A DNA stretch of 15,402 nucleotides from Dehalococcoidia bacterium (GCA_030615425.1 JAUWZG010000020.1:1-15402), one strand, 5' to 3'. Shown: positions 8,196-14,632, numbered from the stretch's first letter. Made by a program: numbers and translations. The notes: generated from the sequence alone by a model not told the origin.

Positions 8196-8206
8196 TTTCA
8201 CCTCTA

Positions 8207-8629
8207 CTAAATATCAAATAATACCTGAACCCGGCAGCCATCATTTTTGTCCACCTTCAGCATGTGGTAAGTGGCTGCCTTGACCCCTGTTTTTAGTTCG
8301 TGCCTAGAGCTATCCGCCTTCTCCCCATAGCTTCTAGCCTTAAGTTGTGTACTAGTTAGCTGGATAATCTCAAAGCGCTTAAAAATAATACCCTCGGTAT
8401 CAAATCGATAGACCAGCTCGTTCAGCCACTCTACCAGCAGGCTCTCCGCATCACTGGCAGTCAGCTCTATATCCCGATGCAGCACCTCCTCCACATCATC
8501 AAGCTCAGTTATCAGGCTGAACAAGCCCCTGGCCGCATTGGCAAACGCCTGGCTCAGGTCAGCACCATAGGCGATAATGCCAACATCGGCGGTATGGTCT
8601 AAGATTTCAAAGTCTTTATTCATAGGCAT
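8207..8629 (-). CDS. Archease, RtcB activator
   Basis: A 140-residue protein with the archease signature: FEILDHTADVGIIAYG (7-22) near the start, AFANAARGLFSLI (28-40), LLVEWLNELVYRFDTEG (64-80), VKAATYHML (115-123) and the acidic end VLFDI (136-140). The aspartates of the DHTAD motif and the Asp near the C-terminus bind Ca2+ or other divalent metal in characterised archeases. Archease helps RtcB take up GMP and alters its nucleotide use. Being first gene of the operon, directly before rtcB, it fits the known genomic link exactly. ATG at 8629 is used here; a second ATG two codons later is possible. The ribosome-binding site is weak. Confidence 0.95.
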   Translation of the reverse strand: MPMNKDFEILDHTADVGIIAYGADLSQAFANAARGLFSLITELDDVEEVLHRDIELTASDAESLLVEWLNELVYRFDTEGIIFKRFEIIQLTSTQLKARSYGEKADSSRHELKTGVKAATYHMLKVDKNDGCRVQVLFDI

Positions 8630-8639
8630 CAGCTATTAA

Positions 8640-8668
8640 ATTATATCATTTACTATAGTAAATACAAA
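8640..8668 (-). promoter_or_regulatory. Predicted sigma-70-type promoter of the archease-rtcB operon
   Basis: On the minus strand a perfect -10 box TATAAT (8645-8640) is preceded by TTTGTA (8668-8663) with a 17-base spacer. The -35 box is weak (3 of 6). The -10 box ends about ten bases before the archease ATG, so the transcript would have a very short or no leader unless another start is used. The 16-bp palindrome fills the spacer. Confidence 0.5.
8648..8663. promoter_or_regulatory. Perfect 16-bp palindrome, candidate operator
   Basis: ATTTACTATAGTAAAT is its own reverse complement. It sits between the -35 and -10 boxes proposed for the archease operon, the usual place for a repressor dimer. 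Two related dyads lie close by: ACTAT-CAA-ATAGT at 8668-8680 and the ACTATCTAGT stretch at 8703-8712, which touches the -10 box of the opposite promoter. No regulator gene is present in the window, so the binding protein is unknown. Confidence 0.5.
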
Positions 8669-8689
8669 CTATCAAATAGTGTCTATACT

Positions 8690-8717
8690 TTGAGCTTTTT
8701 TCACTATCTAGTATAAT
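8690..8717 (+). promoter_or_regulatory. Predicted sigma-70-type promoter for the 8747 gene cluster
   Basis: TTGAGC (8690-8695) and a perfect TATAAT (8712-8717) are separated by 16 bases. Transcription would start near 8724, giving a leader of about 23 bases with AGGGGA before the ATG at 8747. It points away from the archease promoter, making this a divergent control region. Confidence 0.7.
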
Positions 8718-8746
8718 ATAGGTAAGAACAACTTTAGGGGACTTAG

Positions 8747-9337
8747 ATGAGTGATATCAAGAGTGCCCACCAGATAGCTCTGGAAAAGGTGGAAAAGATA
8801 GGCGAGGCGACCGATGAGGAGCGCCTTAGGTGGAAATATGTCCCCGAAGGGGAAAAACTGGCGGCTAAGTATCTAAAGCAAAACCTAAATCTGGTCGCCG
8901 AATTGGCTAATCTTGACCAAAACGTAACCAGATATATCAAAGAGGGGGCTACCGATATCCTGCTCAGGAACATCAATCTGCCCCAGAACGAGCTTGCCAA
9001 GAGAAATAATAAGAAGGCGATGGAGGGTTTGAAGACCCTGAAGAAGGACAAAATAGGCATGGAAAATATCCATAGTAAGATAAGAAGCCTCTTCAACCAC
9101 TATACAGAGCAGGGTGAGCAACAGAGAAAGCAGGCTTATGAGCAATTAAAGGCCGAGTTTGAAGCCAAGGTTCAGCAGGCAATCCAGCAGCAGATGGGCT
9201 CGGTGGTGGAATTAAAGATAGATGTGGAAAGGCAGCCACAGTTCCAGGAGGAGTGGCGCAAGCTACTGGCCCAGCTGGATTCGCAATACATCAGCTTACT
9301 TAACGAATATAAGCAGGAGCTATCAGCCATAGCCTGA
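8747..9337 (+). CDS. Uncharacterised helical/coiled-coil protein, 196 aa
   Basis: Not assigned to a named family. No signal peptide or membrane span is visible, so it is likely cytoplasmic. The N-terminal third (SAHQIALEKVEKIGEATDEERLRWKYVPEGEKLAAKYL in parts, residues 6-43) looks like a conserved block: paired helices with a central W-K-Y-x-P-E-G motif. The middle (residues 58-100) is polar and helical. From about 118 to 165 a Gln/Glu/Lys-rich stretch (QGEQQRKQAYEQLKAEFEAK) predicts a long coiled coil, followed by a helical end. The ATG has an AGGGGA site and lies under a good promoter. A second uncharacterised gene follows on the same strand, so the two probably act together. Confidence 0.75.
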   Translation: MSDIKSAHQIALEKVEKIGEATDEERLRWKYVPEGEKLAAKYLKQNLNLVAELANLDQNVTRYIKEGATDILLRNINLPQNELAKRNNKKAMEGLKTLKKDKIGMENIHSKIRSLFNHYTEQGEQQRKQAYEQLKAEFEAKVQQAIQQQMGSVVELKIDVERQPQFQEEWRKLLAQLDSQYISLLNEYKQELSAIA

Positions 9338-9364
9338 ACTATAATGACTATGAAGGGCAATCCG

Positions 9365-10072
9365 ATGGATATTGATGACGAAAGGATTAGAGAGGCAGTC
9401 AAGCACACTGAGATATTAAGGCCGCCCAAGCGGAGCCTGGCTACCTTCGGCACGACCAACATATACTACTACCTGCTCACTGAGCCGGCTTACTCCGAGC
9501 TAATAAAGAGTGCCACCGAGACAGTGATTAGAGAGGGTAGGGTGATTGCCGAGAGACCGAAGATTGTAACCCCCTTCTACCTTTCCCAGCTTGAAGGGTT
9601 CAGCTCGGAGGCTAAAAAATACTTCGATACGCTAATCAAGACCTACGGCTCTAACGCCCCGGGACTGTTTTATACCTACAAGAACGAGCCCAGGGAGCTT
9701 ACCATAGTATCGGATAATCTACTAGCAGTAGTAGATAAGCTAAATGATGACATTGATAAGCGTGGCGACCCGCTAACCTCCATTATTAAAGGACAGGATG
9801 AGCTTTGGGATGTATCATTGATGAAGTTTATCTACGAAATGACCAGAAGCTCTTTGCCCGAAAACCTGTTGCAAATGGAGACCAGAGGACTCTTAGATGT
9901 AGACGCCAGTGGTATCCCGGTTGATGCCAGGGTAAGGATTGAGGAACTTTTTAATAAGGTCTCCACAGGTGAACTTGAACCCAGCGAGCTAAAAAAGGAG
10001 CTCGACCGCTGGGGTGTGTTTGAGGAGTATGAGGACAGATTCTTCGCCATTTTCAAAAAGGGGCGAAAGTAA
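9365..10072 (+). CDS. Uncharacterised soluble protein, about 235 aa
   Basis: No family recognised. The chosen start ATG 9365 has AAGGG (9353-9357) seven bases upstream; ATGs at 9344 and 9350 in the same frame have no such site and would add seven or five residues. The protein has no signal or membrane segment. Visible features are an N-terminal block with LRPPKRSLATFGTTNIYYYLLTEP, then E-x-x-K-S-A-T-E-T-V-I-R-E-G-R-V, a stretch IVTPFYLSQLEGFS, and an acidic helical C-terminal half ending in basic FKKGRK. The TNIYYYLLTEPAY block recurs in my memory as a conserved bacterial pattern, but I cannot tie it to a function. It follows the coiled-coil gene within 30 bases and is probably in the same operon. 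Confidence 0.72.
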   Translation: MDIDDERIREAVKHTEILRPPKRSLATFGTTNIYYYLLTEPAYSELIKSATETVIREGRVIAERPKIVTPFYLSQLEGFSSEAKKYFDTLIKTYGSNAPGLFYTYKNEPRELTIVSDNLLAVVDKLNDDIDKRGDPLTSIIKGQDELWDVSLMKFIYEMTRSSLPENLLQMETRGLLDVDASGIPVDARVRIEELFNKVSTGELEPSELKKELDRWGVFEEYEDRFFAIFKKGRK

Positions 10073-10105
10073 GCCAAAGCCACCAAAAGATAGGAGCGCC
10101 GTCAC

Positions 10106-10984
10106 ATGTATTATGAACGAGTGATAGTACGACCACCAAGTGAGGCCAACAGCTTTTTGCTTCCGGTAACCATTGGCTGCTCCCATAATAAGTGTACCTT
10201 TTGTGGCACCTATACGGGGATTAAATTCAGGATACTGCCCCTTGAGGATATCAAGCAGGATATTGATAAGGTAGCCCAGAATTATAGCTGGAGCCTGAGG
10301 CGGGTATTCCTGGAAAATGGAGACGCCCTAATTTGCCCTCAGCCTAGACTGGTAGCGGTGCTAAACTACCTGAATGAGAAATTTCCCCACCTGGAGAGAA
10401 TCGGCACCTACGCTACACCACAGTCAGCTCTGATAAAGAGTGTTGACGAACTCAAAGAATTAAACCACCTTGGGCTTAATATTACCTATCTGGGCGTGGA
10501 GACCGGAGACGAGGAGCTACTTACAAAGATCGACAAGGGGGCTAACTACGACCAGATAGTTGAAGCCGGGAGAAAGCTAAAACAAGCCGGGATTACTCTT
10601 TCGGTTACCGTGATACTGGGGCTGGGTGGCATCGAAGGCAGCGAAAATCACGCCTTAAAGACCGCCCAGATACTCTCCGATATTGACCCCGATTTTGCCG
10701 GCGCCCTAACCATACTGCTCGTCCCCGGCACCCCACTGCATAAGGACTGGGAAGAAGGCAAATTTACGCTCATCTCACCCTTTCAGTCATTAGAGGAGCT
10801 GAGGCTGATAATACAAAACTCCAACTTTACCAATTGCTTCTTCACCGCCAATCACGCCTCAAACTACCTACCGATTAAGGCAAGATTACCCCGGCAAAAG
10901 GCAGCGGTACTCAAGCTCATAGACGAGGTTCTAGCCACGAAGGATATGTCCCGGCTCCGCCCGGAGTTTACCCGGGCTCTATAG
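10106..10984 (+). CDS. Radical SAM protein, CX4CX2C type
   Basis: Iron-sulphur enzyme that cleaves S-adenosylmethionine to a radical. The cluster cysteines are Cys25, Cys30 and Cys33 in GCSHNKCTFCGTY (24-36), so the spacing is CX4CX2C rather than the textbook CX3CX2C; this spacing is typical of a common COG1032-like group. Other family marks are the FLENGDAL strand (68-75), YLGVETGDEELLTKIDKG (128-145), the GxIxG-like stretch VTVILGLGG (167-175), LLVPGTPL (204-211) and NHASNYLP (249-256) near the end. At 292 residues there is no B12, TRAM or SPASM domain. The substrate is unknown. The start has AGGAG at 10092-10096. It lies in a same-strand run with the genes on both sides. Confidence 0.88.
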   Translation: MYYERVIVRPPSEANSFLLPVTIGCSHNKCTFCGTYTGIKFRILPLEDIKQDIDKVAQNYSWSLRRVFLENGDALICPQPRLVAVLNYLNEKFPHLERIGTYATPQSALIKSVDELKELNHLGLNITYLGVETGDEELLTKIDKGANYDQIVEAGRKLKQAGITLSVTVILGLGGIEGSENHALKTAQILSDIDPDFAGALTILLVPGTPLHKDWEEGKFTLISPFQSLEELRLIIQNSNFTNCFFTANHASNYLPIKARLPRQKAAVLKLIDEVLATKDMSRLRPEFTRAL

Positions 10985-10996
10985 TTAACCTAGAAA

Positions 10997-11095
10997 AAGA
11001 AGGAGGCAATGATGCACAGACAATGTCACGAGAAGGAGGCAACGATACACGGACAATGTCACGAGAAGGAGGCAACGATGCACGGACACAGTCAC
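10997..11095 (+). repeat. Three tandem 33-bp repeats carrying a ribosome-binding site and start codon
   Basis: Copies at 10997-11029, 11030-11062 and 11063-11095. Each contains AAGGAGGCAA followed by GATG or GATA, then CAC...CA(A/C)(T/A)GTCAC. Thirty-three bases is eleven codons, so the reading frame is kept. In copies 1 and 3 AGGAGG is five bases before an ATG (11012 and 11078); in copy 2 the matching triplet is ATA, so it cannot start normally. Copies 2 and 3 differ from each other at only a few positions. Confidence 0.92.
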
Positions 11096-11257
11096 CGGTT
11101 TGGCTTTGGCTTCTCTCCCTTCGGCTTCTGTTTTAGACTCGGGCATTTCCCCCGCCGAGAGGAATACATTCGCATGCTTGAGGGGTATAAAGAGGAACTA
11201 GAAGCCGAGCTAAAGGAGGTAAATAAAGAGCTGGAAGAGATAAAGAAGGGCGACTAG
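11012..11257 (+). CDS. His/Cys-rich small protein, DUF5320-like
   Basis: An 81-residue protein from ATG 11012, which is five bases behind AGGAGG; the ATG directly before it (11009) is only two bases away and less likely, and an internal start at 11078 (59 aa) is possible. The N-terminus repeats an 11-residue unit of type HGQCHEKEATM twice and then HGHSHRFGFGFSPFGF, giving several His and two Cys that could hold metal. The C-terminal third (REEYIRMLEGYKEELEAEL then KEVNKELEEI) is a coiled coil of the kind found at the end of DUF5320-type proteins, which are common near metal-cofactor genes in anaerobes. The function is unknown. The N-terminal peptide repeats are a direct result of the 33-bp DNA triplication. 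Confidence 0.7.
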   Translation: MHRQCHEKEATIHGQCHEKEATMHGHSHRFGFGFSPFGFCFRLGHFPRREEYIRMLEGYKEELEAELKEVNKELEEIKKGD

Positions 11258-11271
11258 AAAAGGATTTTGGG

Positions 11272-11919
11272 GTGAATATTTCAGTAATTGAAGCCAGAGA
11301 CCTTGCCGAGGCATGGTTTCTCTGCCTGCGTAAGACCCTGAACGAGGGCTATGAGTATAAGATTGACCGCGGGAGCTATGCCGGCCAGCGTCGCAAGGAA
11401 CTGGACTTGGTGGTAGTCCAGGTCAGGAATCCGGGGACCAGACCCCTGGTTCCCGATATACCACAGGGTGTGCCACCGCCCACCTCCATGGAGTATGTGG
11501 AAAGCTATCTCCCCTATCTTATGACCGCCCATAAAGGCGAGGGTGAGCAATACACCTATGGCCAATATCTGGAGGAGCAGATACCAAAAGTAATTGAAAT
11601 GTATAAGAAAGACGGCTATGATACCAATCAGGCTTTTATGGCCGTGGGTGGTAAAGAGTCTATTTCCTTACCCGACCCCCCGTGTTTGAGAGGGATAGAT
11701 ACCAGAATCCGCGATGGTAGGCTAAAGTTTATCGTATATTTCCGGTCGTGGGACTTATGGGCTGGCTTCCCGTCAAACCTGGCCGCCATTCAGCTTCTGA
11801 AGGAGTATATGGCGGGGGAGATAGGGGTTAAAGACGGCGAGCTCCTCGCTATGAGCAAAGGATTACACCTTTATGAATATGCCTGGGAGCTAGCCAGAGC
11901 TACCGCCAGAATTAGCTAG
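11272..11919 (+). CDS. Archaeal-type thymidylate synthase (ThyA superfamily)
   Basis: Methylates dUMP to dTMP using methylene-tetrahydrofolate (or a pterin analogue), the last step of thymidylate synthesis. At 215 residues it is close to the short methanogen-type enzymes and shorter than E. coli ThyA (264). Seen marks: YTYGQYL (95-101), the catalytic Cys138 in PDPPCLRG, the phosphate-binding RSWD (158-161), GFPSNLAAIQLL (165-176) with the dUMP-binding Asn169, and KGLHLYEYAWE (196-206), matching the D-x-H-x-Y nucleotide-binding end with Lys-Gly-Leu in place of the usual Asp region. dUMP hydroxymethylase relatives cannot be excluded. The start is GTG with AAGGA seven bases upstream. It precedes the B3/4 gene by 15 bases, so the two are likely co-transcribed. 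Confidence 0.83.
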   Translation: MNISVIEARDLAEAWFLCLRKTLNEGYEYKIDRGSYAGQRRKELDLVVVQVRNPGTRPLVPDIPQGVPPPTSMEYVESYLPYLMTAHKGEGEQYTYGQYLEEQIPKVIEMYKKDGYDTNQAFMAVGGKESISLPDPPCLRGIDTRIRDGRLKFIVYFRSWDLWAGFPSNLAAIQLLKEYMAGEIGVKDGELLAMSKGLHLYEYAWELARATARIS

Positions 11920-11934
11920 GAGGTAACCAGAGAG

Positions 11935-12636
11935 ATGAAGGACATAGTATCTCAGGAAGTATTAGCTAAGTTCCCTGATTATATTCGGGGGGTGGTTATT
12001 GCCCGGGGCGTCAATAACAGCGGCGAGAATCAACGGCTAGTTGAGCTGTTAAGAAAGGCTGAAGCCAATGCTACCCAGGACGAGTCCCTGCAGGAAATTA
12101 AAAGCCACCCCCGGATAGCCAGCTGGCGGCAGGCTTACTCCGACTTTGGCACCAACCCCAATAAGTTTTACTGCTCAATTGAGTCACTGGGCAGGCGTGC
12201 CCGGCGGGGTGACCAGCTACCCTATATCAATACTCTGGTAGCCCTGTTTAACTACTTTTCCCTCAGGCATATGGTGCCCAGTGGCGGTGATGACCTAGAT
12301 TCGGCTGATGGTGACCTCCGTCTCACCCTGGCTAAGGGAGATGAGCCCTTTACTCCGCTGAACTCGGACGTAATTGAGTATCCGCCACCGGGCGAGGTGA
12401 TTTATGTTGATAATTCCAAGGTAATGTGCCGGCGCTGGAACTGGAGGCAGGGTAACCAGACCAAGCTGACCCCAGACACCAGCAATGTGGCGATAAATGT
12501 GGACTGCCTGCCGCCGGTGGCAAAGGACAAAGCTGAAGCCATAACCGGAGAGCTGGCTGATTTAGTCCGGGAGTTCTGCGGCGGCGAGGTAAAATATCTT
12601 CTGCTTGATACCAGTCAGAGTGAGGTTGAGATTTAG
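11935..12636 (+). CDS. Stand-alone B3/B4 tRNA-binding-domain protein
   Basis: Matches the B3/4 domain of the phenylalanyl-tRNA synthetase beta chain, found here without the rest of PheT. In PheT this domain hydrolyses mischarged Tyr-tRNA(Phe). Signature parts are HPRIASWRQAYSDFG (58-72), NKFYCSIESLGRRARRG (76-92), LPYINTLVALFNYFSLRHMVP (95-115) and GGDDLDSADGDLRL (117-130). The second half has PPPGEVIYVDN (150-160), CRRWNWRQG (165-173) and a nucleotide-like end. The length of 233 residues is usual for stand-alone B3/4 proteins. They are believed to edit or bind aminoacyl-tRNA, but this is untested for most. The start is ATG with AGGAGGT overlapping the previous stop region, a rather long eleven bases away. 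Confidence 0.87.
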   Translation: MKDIVSQEVLAKFPDYIRGVVIARGVNNSGENQRLVELLRKAEANATQDESLQEIKSHPRIASWRQAYSDFGTNPNKFYCSIESLGRRARRGDQLPYINTLVALFNYFSLRHMVPSGGDDLDSADGDLRLTLAKGDEPFTPLNSDVIEYPPPGEVIYVDNSKVMCRRWNWRQGNQTKLTPDTSNVAINVDCLPPVAKDKAEAITGELADLVREFCGGEVKYLLLDTSQSEVEI

Positions 12637-12637
12637 A

Positions 12638-12814
12638 CTAAGCAGCATCGCTATAAAAGCTTAAGCCCAGCATCTTGAGACCGGTAATCAGTGCCGCTAC
12701 CGGGTTAAACTCGCACAGGAGAAGCTCAACACAATTGAACTGAGCTGAGACCATTTCCTTAAGTCTTTCTGCTTCTTCTGGAACGGCGGTATGCTGCACC
12801 ATAATATGTAGCGG
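12638..12814 (-). pseudogene. C-terminal remnant of a DegV-family protein
   Basis: The minus-strand frame from about 12814 to the stop at 12638 reads PLHIMVQHTAVPEEAERLKE, then MVSAQFNCVELLLCEFNPVA, then ALITGLKMLGLSFYSDAA. This aligns with the end of DegV fatty-acid-binding proteins, where a strand and helix with PEEAEEL...EE.F is followed by E-x-x-P-V-x-G-x-H-T-G-P-G-x-L-G-L-A-F-Y. DegV is about 280 residues, so roughly the first 220 are missing; upstream the frame runs into low-complexity G/C tracts with no start and no DegV N-terminus. The HTGPG turn has decayed to LITGLKM. It is most likely a dead fragment cut off by the G-tract region. Confidence 0.65.
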
Positions 12815-12824
12815 GTTGGTTGTT

Positions 12825-12913
12825 CCCACCCACCCTCCCCACCAGCGCTGCTCCCAAACCCCGGGGGGCTGTGGGGGTAAAACCATGCAGCCCTACGAGG
12901 GTGGGAGGGTGGG
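12825..12913. repeat. Paired, opposed G-quadruplex motifs in a G/C-tract region
   Basis: On the + strand, GGGTGGGAGGGTGGG (12899-12913) is a perfect four-run G-quadruplex motif with three one-base loops. On the - strand, the complement of CCCACCCACCCTCCCC (12825-12840) is another with one-base loops. The two face each other about 58 bases apart and form an imperfect inverted repeat. Between them is CCCCGGGGGG (12859-12868) and a GTGGGGG run at 12871-12877. A further G-run (12937-12947) covers the start of the next gene. About 300 bases of 12637-12941 hold no intact gene: only this region and the DegV remnant. Confidence 0.8.
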
Positions 12914-12947
12914 AAGAAAGAGATAAGTCGAAAACAGGGGGGTGGGG

Positions 12948-14168
12948 TTGAGACTGAAATTTATTGTTATAAGCCTGCTTCTGCTTTGTTTGCTCAGCGT
13001 GAGCTGCTCTCCAGCCGCAGATTTTGATAGCTCCCTCAGCTCCATTGTGAAGCCATATCGCTTCAATTTCGTGAAATGGGAGCTTGGGGCTATATCATAC
13101 GAAATCGGGCAGTGGCTTTTCGGCAACAATGGAGAAACTGGTGACCAAACGGAGACGGTGATAGATTATTTCTCCCTAGTTGAGCAGATAAAAAGCCTGG
13201 AATGGGAGATAGCCGCCATTAATGCCGACAATGAACAAGGCGATTTAGCCTCGCTTGAAGCCGAATTAAACAACTTACAAGAGCAGAGAACGGCTTTAAC
13301 CGACAAAGTGGAGAGGATAATAGCCAACCAGATAAAAGAGGTCCTGGCTGAGCAGGGTATCTTCCATCCAATGGATAAATATATAAGGTTAAAGGTTAAC
13401 TTCCCGCCACTAAATTTCAAACTGGATAAGCTGCCTTACCTGCTGGTGATTTCACCCAGAGACCGGATAGAGAGCATGAGAGAGATAGCCCTGCAACCGA
13501 ACCTTACCCTGGAGGAAATAGAGGGCATTGAAGACCAGGTAGATGAACTGGGTGTCTCCTCGCTGGTGGTGGAGCTTGGTGGTGCAGGGGCACTATATCC
13601 CACCCTTGTCACCGACAGCGCCAGTCTGCAGTTTACCATCAACACTGCCGTTGAAGAATGGCTGCACCAATACCTGGCTTTCAAGCCATTAGGATTTCTA
13701 TACATACTGGACTTACTCGGCATATCCAGAAACTATGAAATCGCCACCATGAATGAAACCCTGGCCGGCATGGTTAGTGACGAAATTGGCGCTATTGTCT
13801 GCGAAAGATACTACCCAGACTACGGAAATAATGCCCAGCAGGAACAGGAGTCGGGGTTTGACTTTAACCAAGAGATGAGAGAGATAAGAAGGGCAGTTGA
13901 TGAATACCTGGCCCAGGGAAAAATTGAGCAGGCTGAGGAATTCATGGAAGAAAGACGGCAATATCTGGTTTCAATGGGCTATCAAATCAGAAAGCTAAAC
14001 CAAGCCTATTTTGCCTTCCACGGGACTTATGCCGATAGTCCCACCTCTATTAGTCCCATCGGGGTTGAGCTAAAAGAGTTAAGAGAGCAAAGTGCCTCAC
14101 TCAAGGATTTTTTAAACACAGTTGCCGCCATGACCAGTCAGCAGGAGCTAAGTGATAGTATTGAATGA
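12948..14168 (+). CDS. Lipoprotein with degenerate metallopeptidase-like motif, 406 aa
   Basis: The start is taken as TTG 12948 behind AGGGGGGTG; a GTG at 12942 lies inside that site. The N-terminus MRLKFIVISLLLLCLLSVSC is a lipoprotein signal with Cys20 as lipid site. Residues about 76-130 form a coiled coil. At 236-241 is EEWLHQ, and at 269-279 NETLAGMVSDE. Together these recall the HELAHQ ... NESFAxxxxxE pattern of predicted aminopeptidases (COG4324-like gluzincins), but with the first histidine replaced by glutamate. The conserved-looking end has NQAYFAFHGTYADSPTSISP (351-370). It is therefore likely membrane-anchored outside the cell with a metal-peptidase-like domain, active or not. The family link is by pattern only. 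It is convergent with the next gene, eleven bases away. Confidence 0.7.
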   Translation: MRLKFIVISLLLLCLLSVSCSPAADFDSSLSSIVKPYRFNFVKWELGAISYEIGQWLFGNNGETGDQTETVIDYFSLVEQIKSLEWEIAAINADNEQGDLASLEAELNNLQEQRTALTDKVERIIANQIKEVLAEQGIFHPMDKYIRLKVNFPPLNFKLDKLPYLLVISPRDRIESMREIALQPNLTLEEIEGIEDQVDELGVSSLVVELGGAGALYPTLVTDSASLQFTINTAVEEWLHQYLAFKPLGFLYILDLLGISRNYEIATMNETLAGMVSDEIGAIVCERYYPDYGNNAQQEQESGFDFNQEMREIRRAVDEYLAQGKIEQAEEFMEERRQYLVSMGYQIRKLNQAYFAFHGTYADSPTSISPIGVELKELREQSASLKDFLNTVAAMTSQQELSDSIE

Positions 14169-14179
14169 GAGCCTATGAC

Positions 14180-14467
14180 CTATAAGCCAGCCATAACATA
14201 ACCGGACGGGGAGAAGGTTACTAGCCAACAAATGGCTGAGTTCCACACAACGACACCAACCAGCAAGAAGTTCAACGGCCACAATGCCCTTTCCTTACCA
14301 AAGTAATAAAGGATAAAGACCAAGCCTACAGCTATTACTCCTTTGGCTATCATACTGCTGCCAAAGTATGTCACCACGGGATTAAGCTCCACCGCCCCCA
14401 CCGCCAAAGCCGTCTTGGTTAAATAGGCGTCCAGAATATTTAATGTTACGAACGTCGCCGCTAGCAT
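14180..14467 (-). CDS. Small integral membrane protein, DUF5658-like
   Basis: A 95-residue protein with three predicted membrane spans (about 4-22, 38-56 and 63-84). The pattern LNILDAYLTKTAL (9-21) followed by GAVELNPVV (24-32) fits the DUF5658 signature: an Asp and Thr in the first helix and an E-L-N-P loop. Function is unknown for the family; the conserved polar residues within membrane parts suggest a structural or binding role. The ATG at 14467 has AAGG about eight to ten bases upstream, and no earlier in-frame start exists before a stop. It has its own promoter at 14527-14499, so it is expressed separately from the protease gene upstream on the same strand. Confidence 0.78.
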   Translation of the reverse strand: MLAATFVTLNILDAYLTKTALAVGAVELNPVVTYFGSSMIAKGVIAVGLVFILYYFGKERALWPLNFLLVGVVVWNSAICWLVTFSPSGYVMAGL

Positions 14468-14498
14468 CTCGTTTACCTTCGCCTCATTGGCCCACTAA

Positions 14499-14527
14499 AC
14501 AATAATGGTACAAAAGGTGGATGTCAA
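14499..14527 (-). promoter_or_regulatory. Predicted sigma-70-type promoter of the DUF5658-like gene
   Basis: On the minus strand a perfect -35 box TTGACA (14527-14522) and TATTGT (14504-14499, 4 of 6) are separated by exactly 17 bases. Transcription would start near 14492, about 25 bases before the ATG. Confidence 0.7.
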
Positions 14528-14592
14528 GATACCTTATCCTACCTTTACTTAACGTGGATACCTTGAGGGGAGGTAAACAATGTGGGCTAAAA

Positions 14593-14632
14593 TAGCGGCG
14601 TCTATTCGCCTTCAGCCAACGCAACGCCGCTA
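14593..14632 (-). terminator. Possible terminator hairpin at the protease gene end
   Basis: TAGCGGCGT (14593-14601) and ACGCCGCTA (14624-14632) form a perfect 9-bp G/C-rich stem. Its 22-base loop contains the protease stop codon, and on the minus strand the stem is followed by TTTT. The loop is long and the T-run short, so this may be a weak terminator or an RNA-stability hairpin. Confidence 0.5.

Noticed and set aside
10997..11095. Short direct repeats as a CRISPR array
   Set aside because: Copies are directly tandem with no spacers, lie in a coding start region and no cas gene is near.
12815..12886. Extension of the DegV fragment to a start at 12886 as a whole 82-aa gene
   Set aside because: The added N-terminal residues (Pro, Gly and Trp-rich) come from the G/C tracts, not from DegV-like sequence, and there is no ribosome-binding site.
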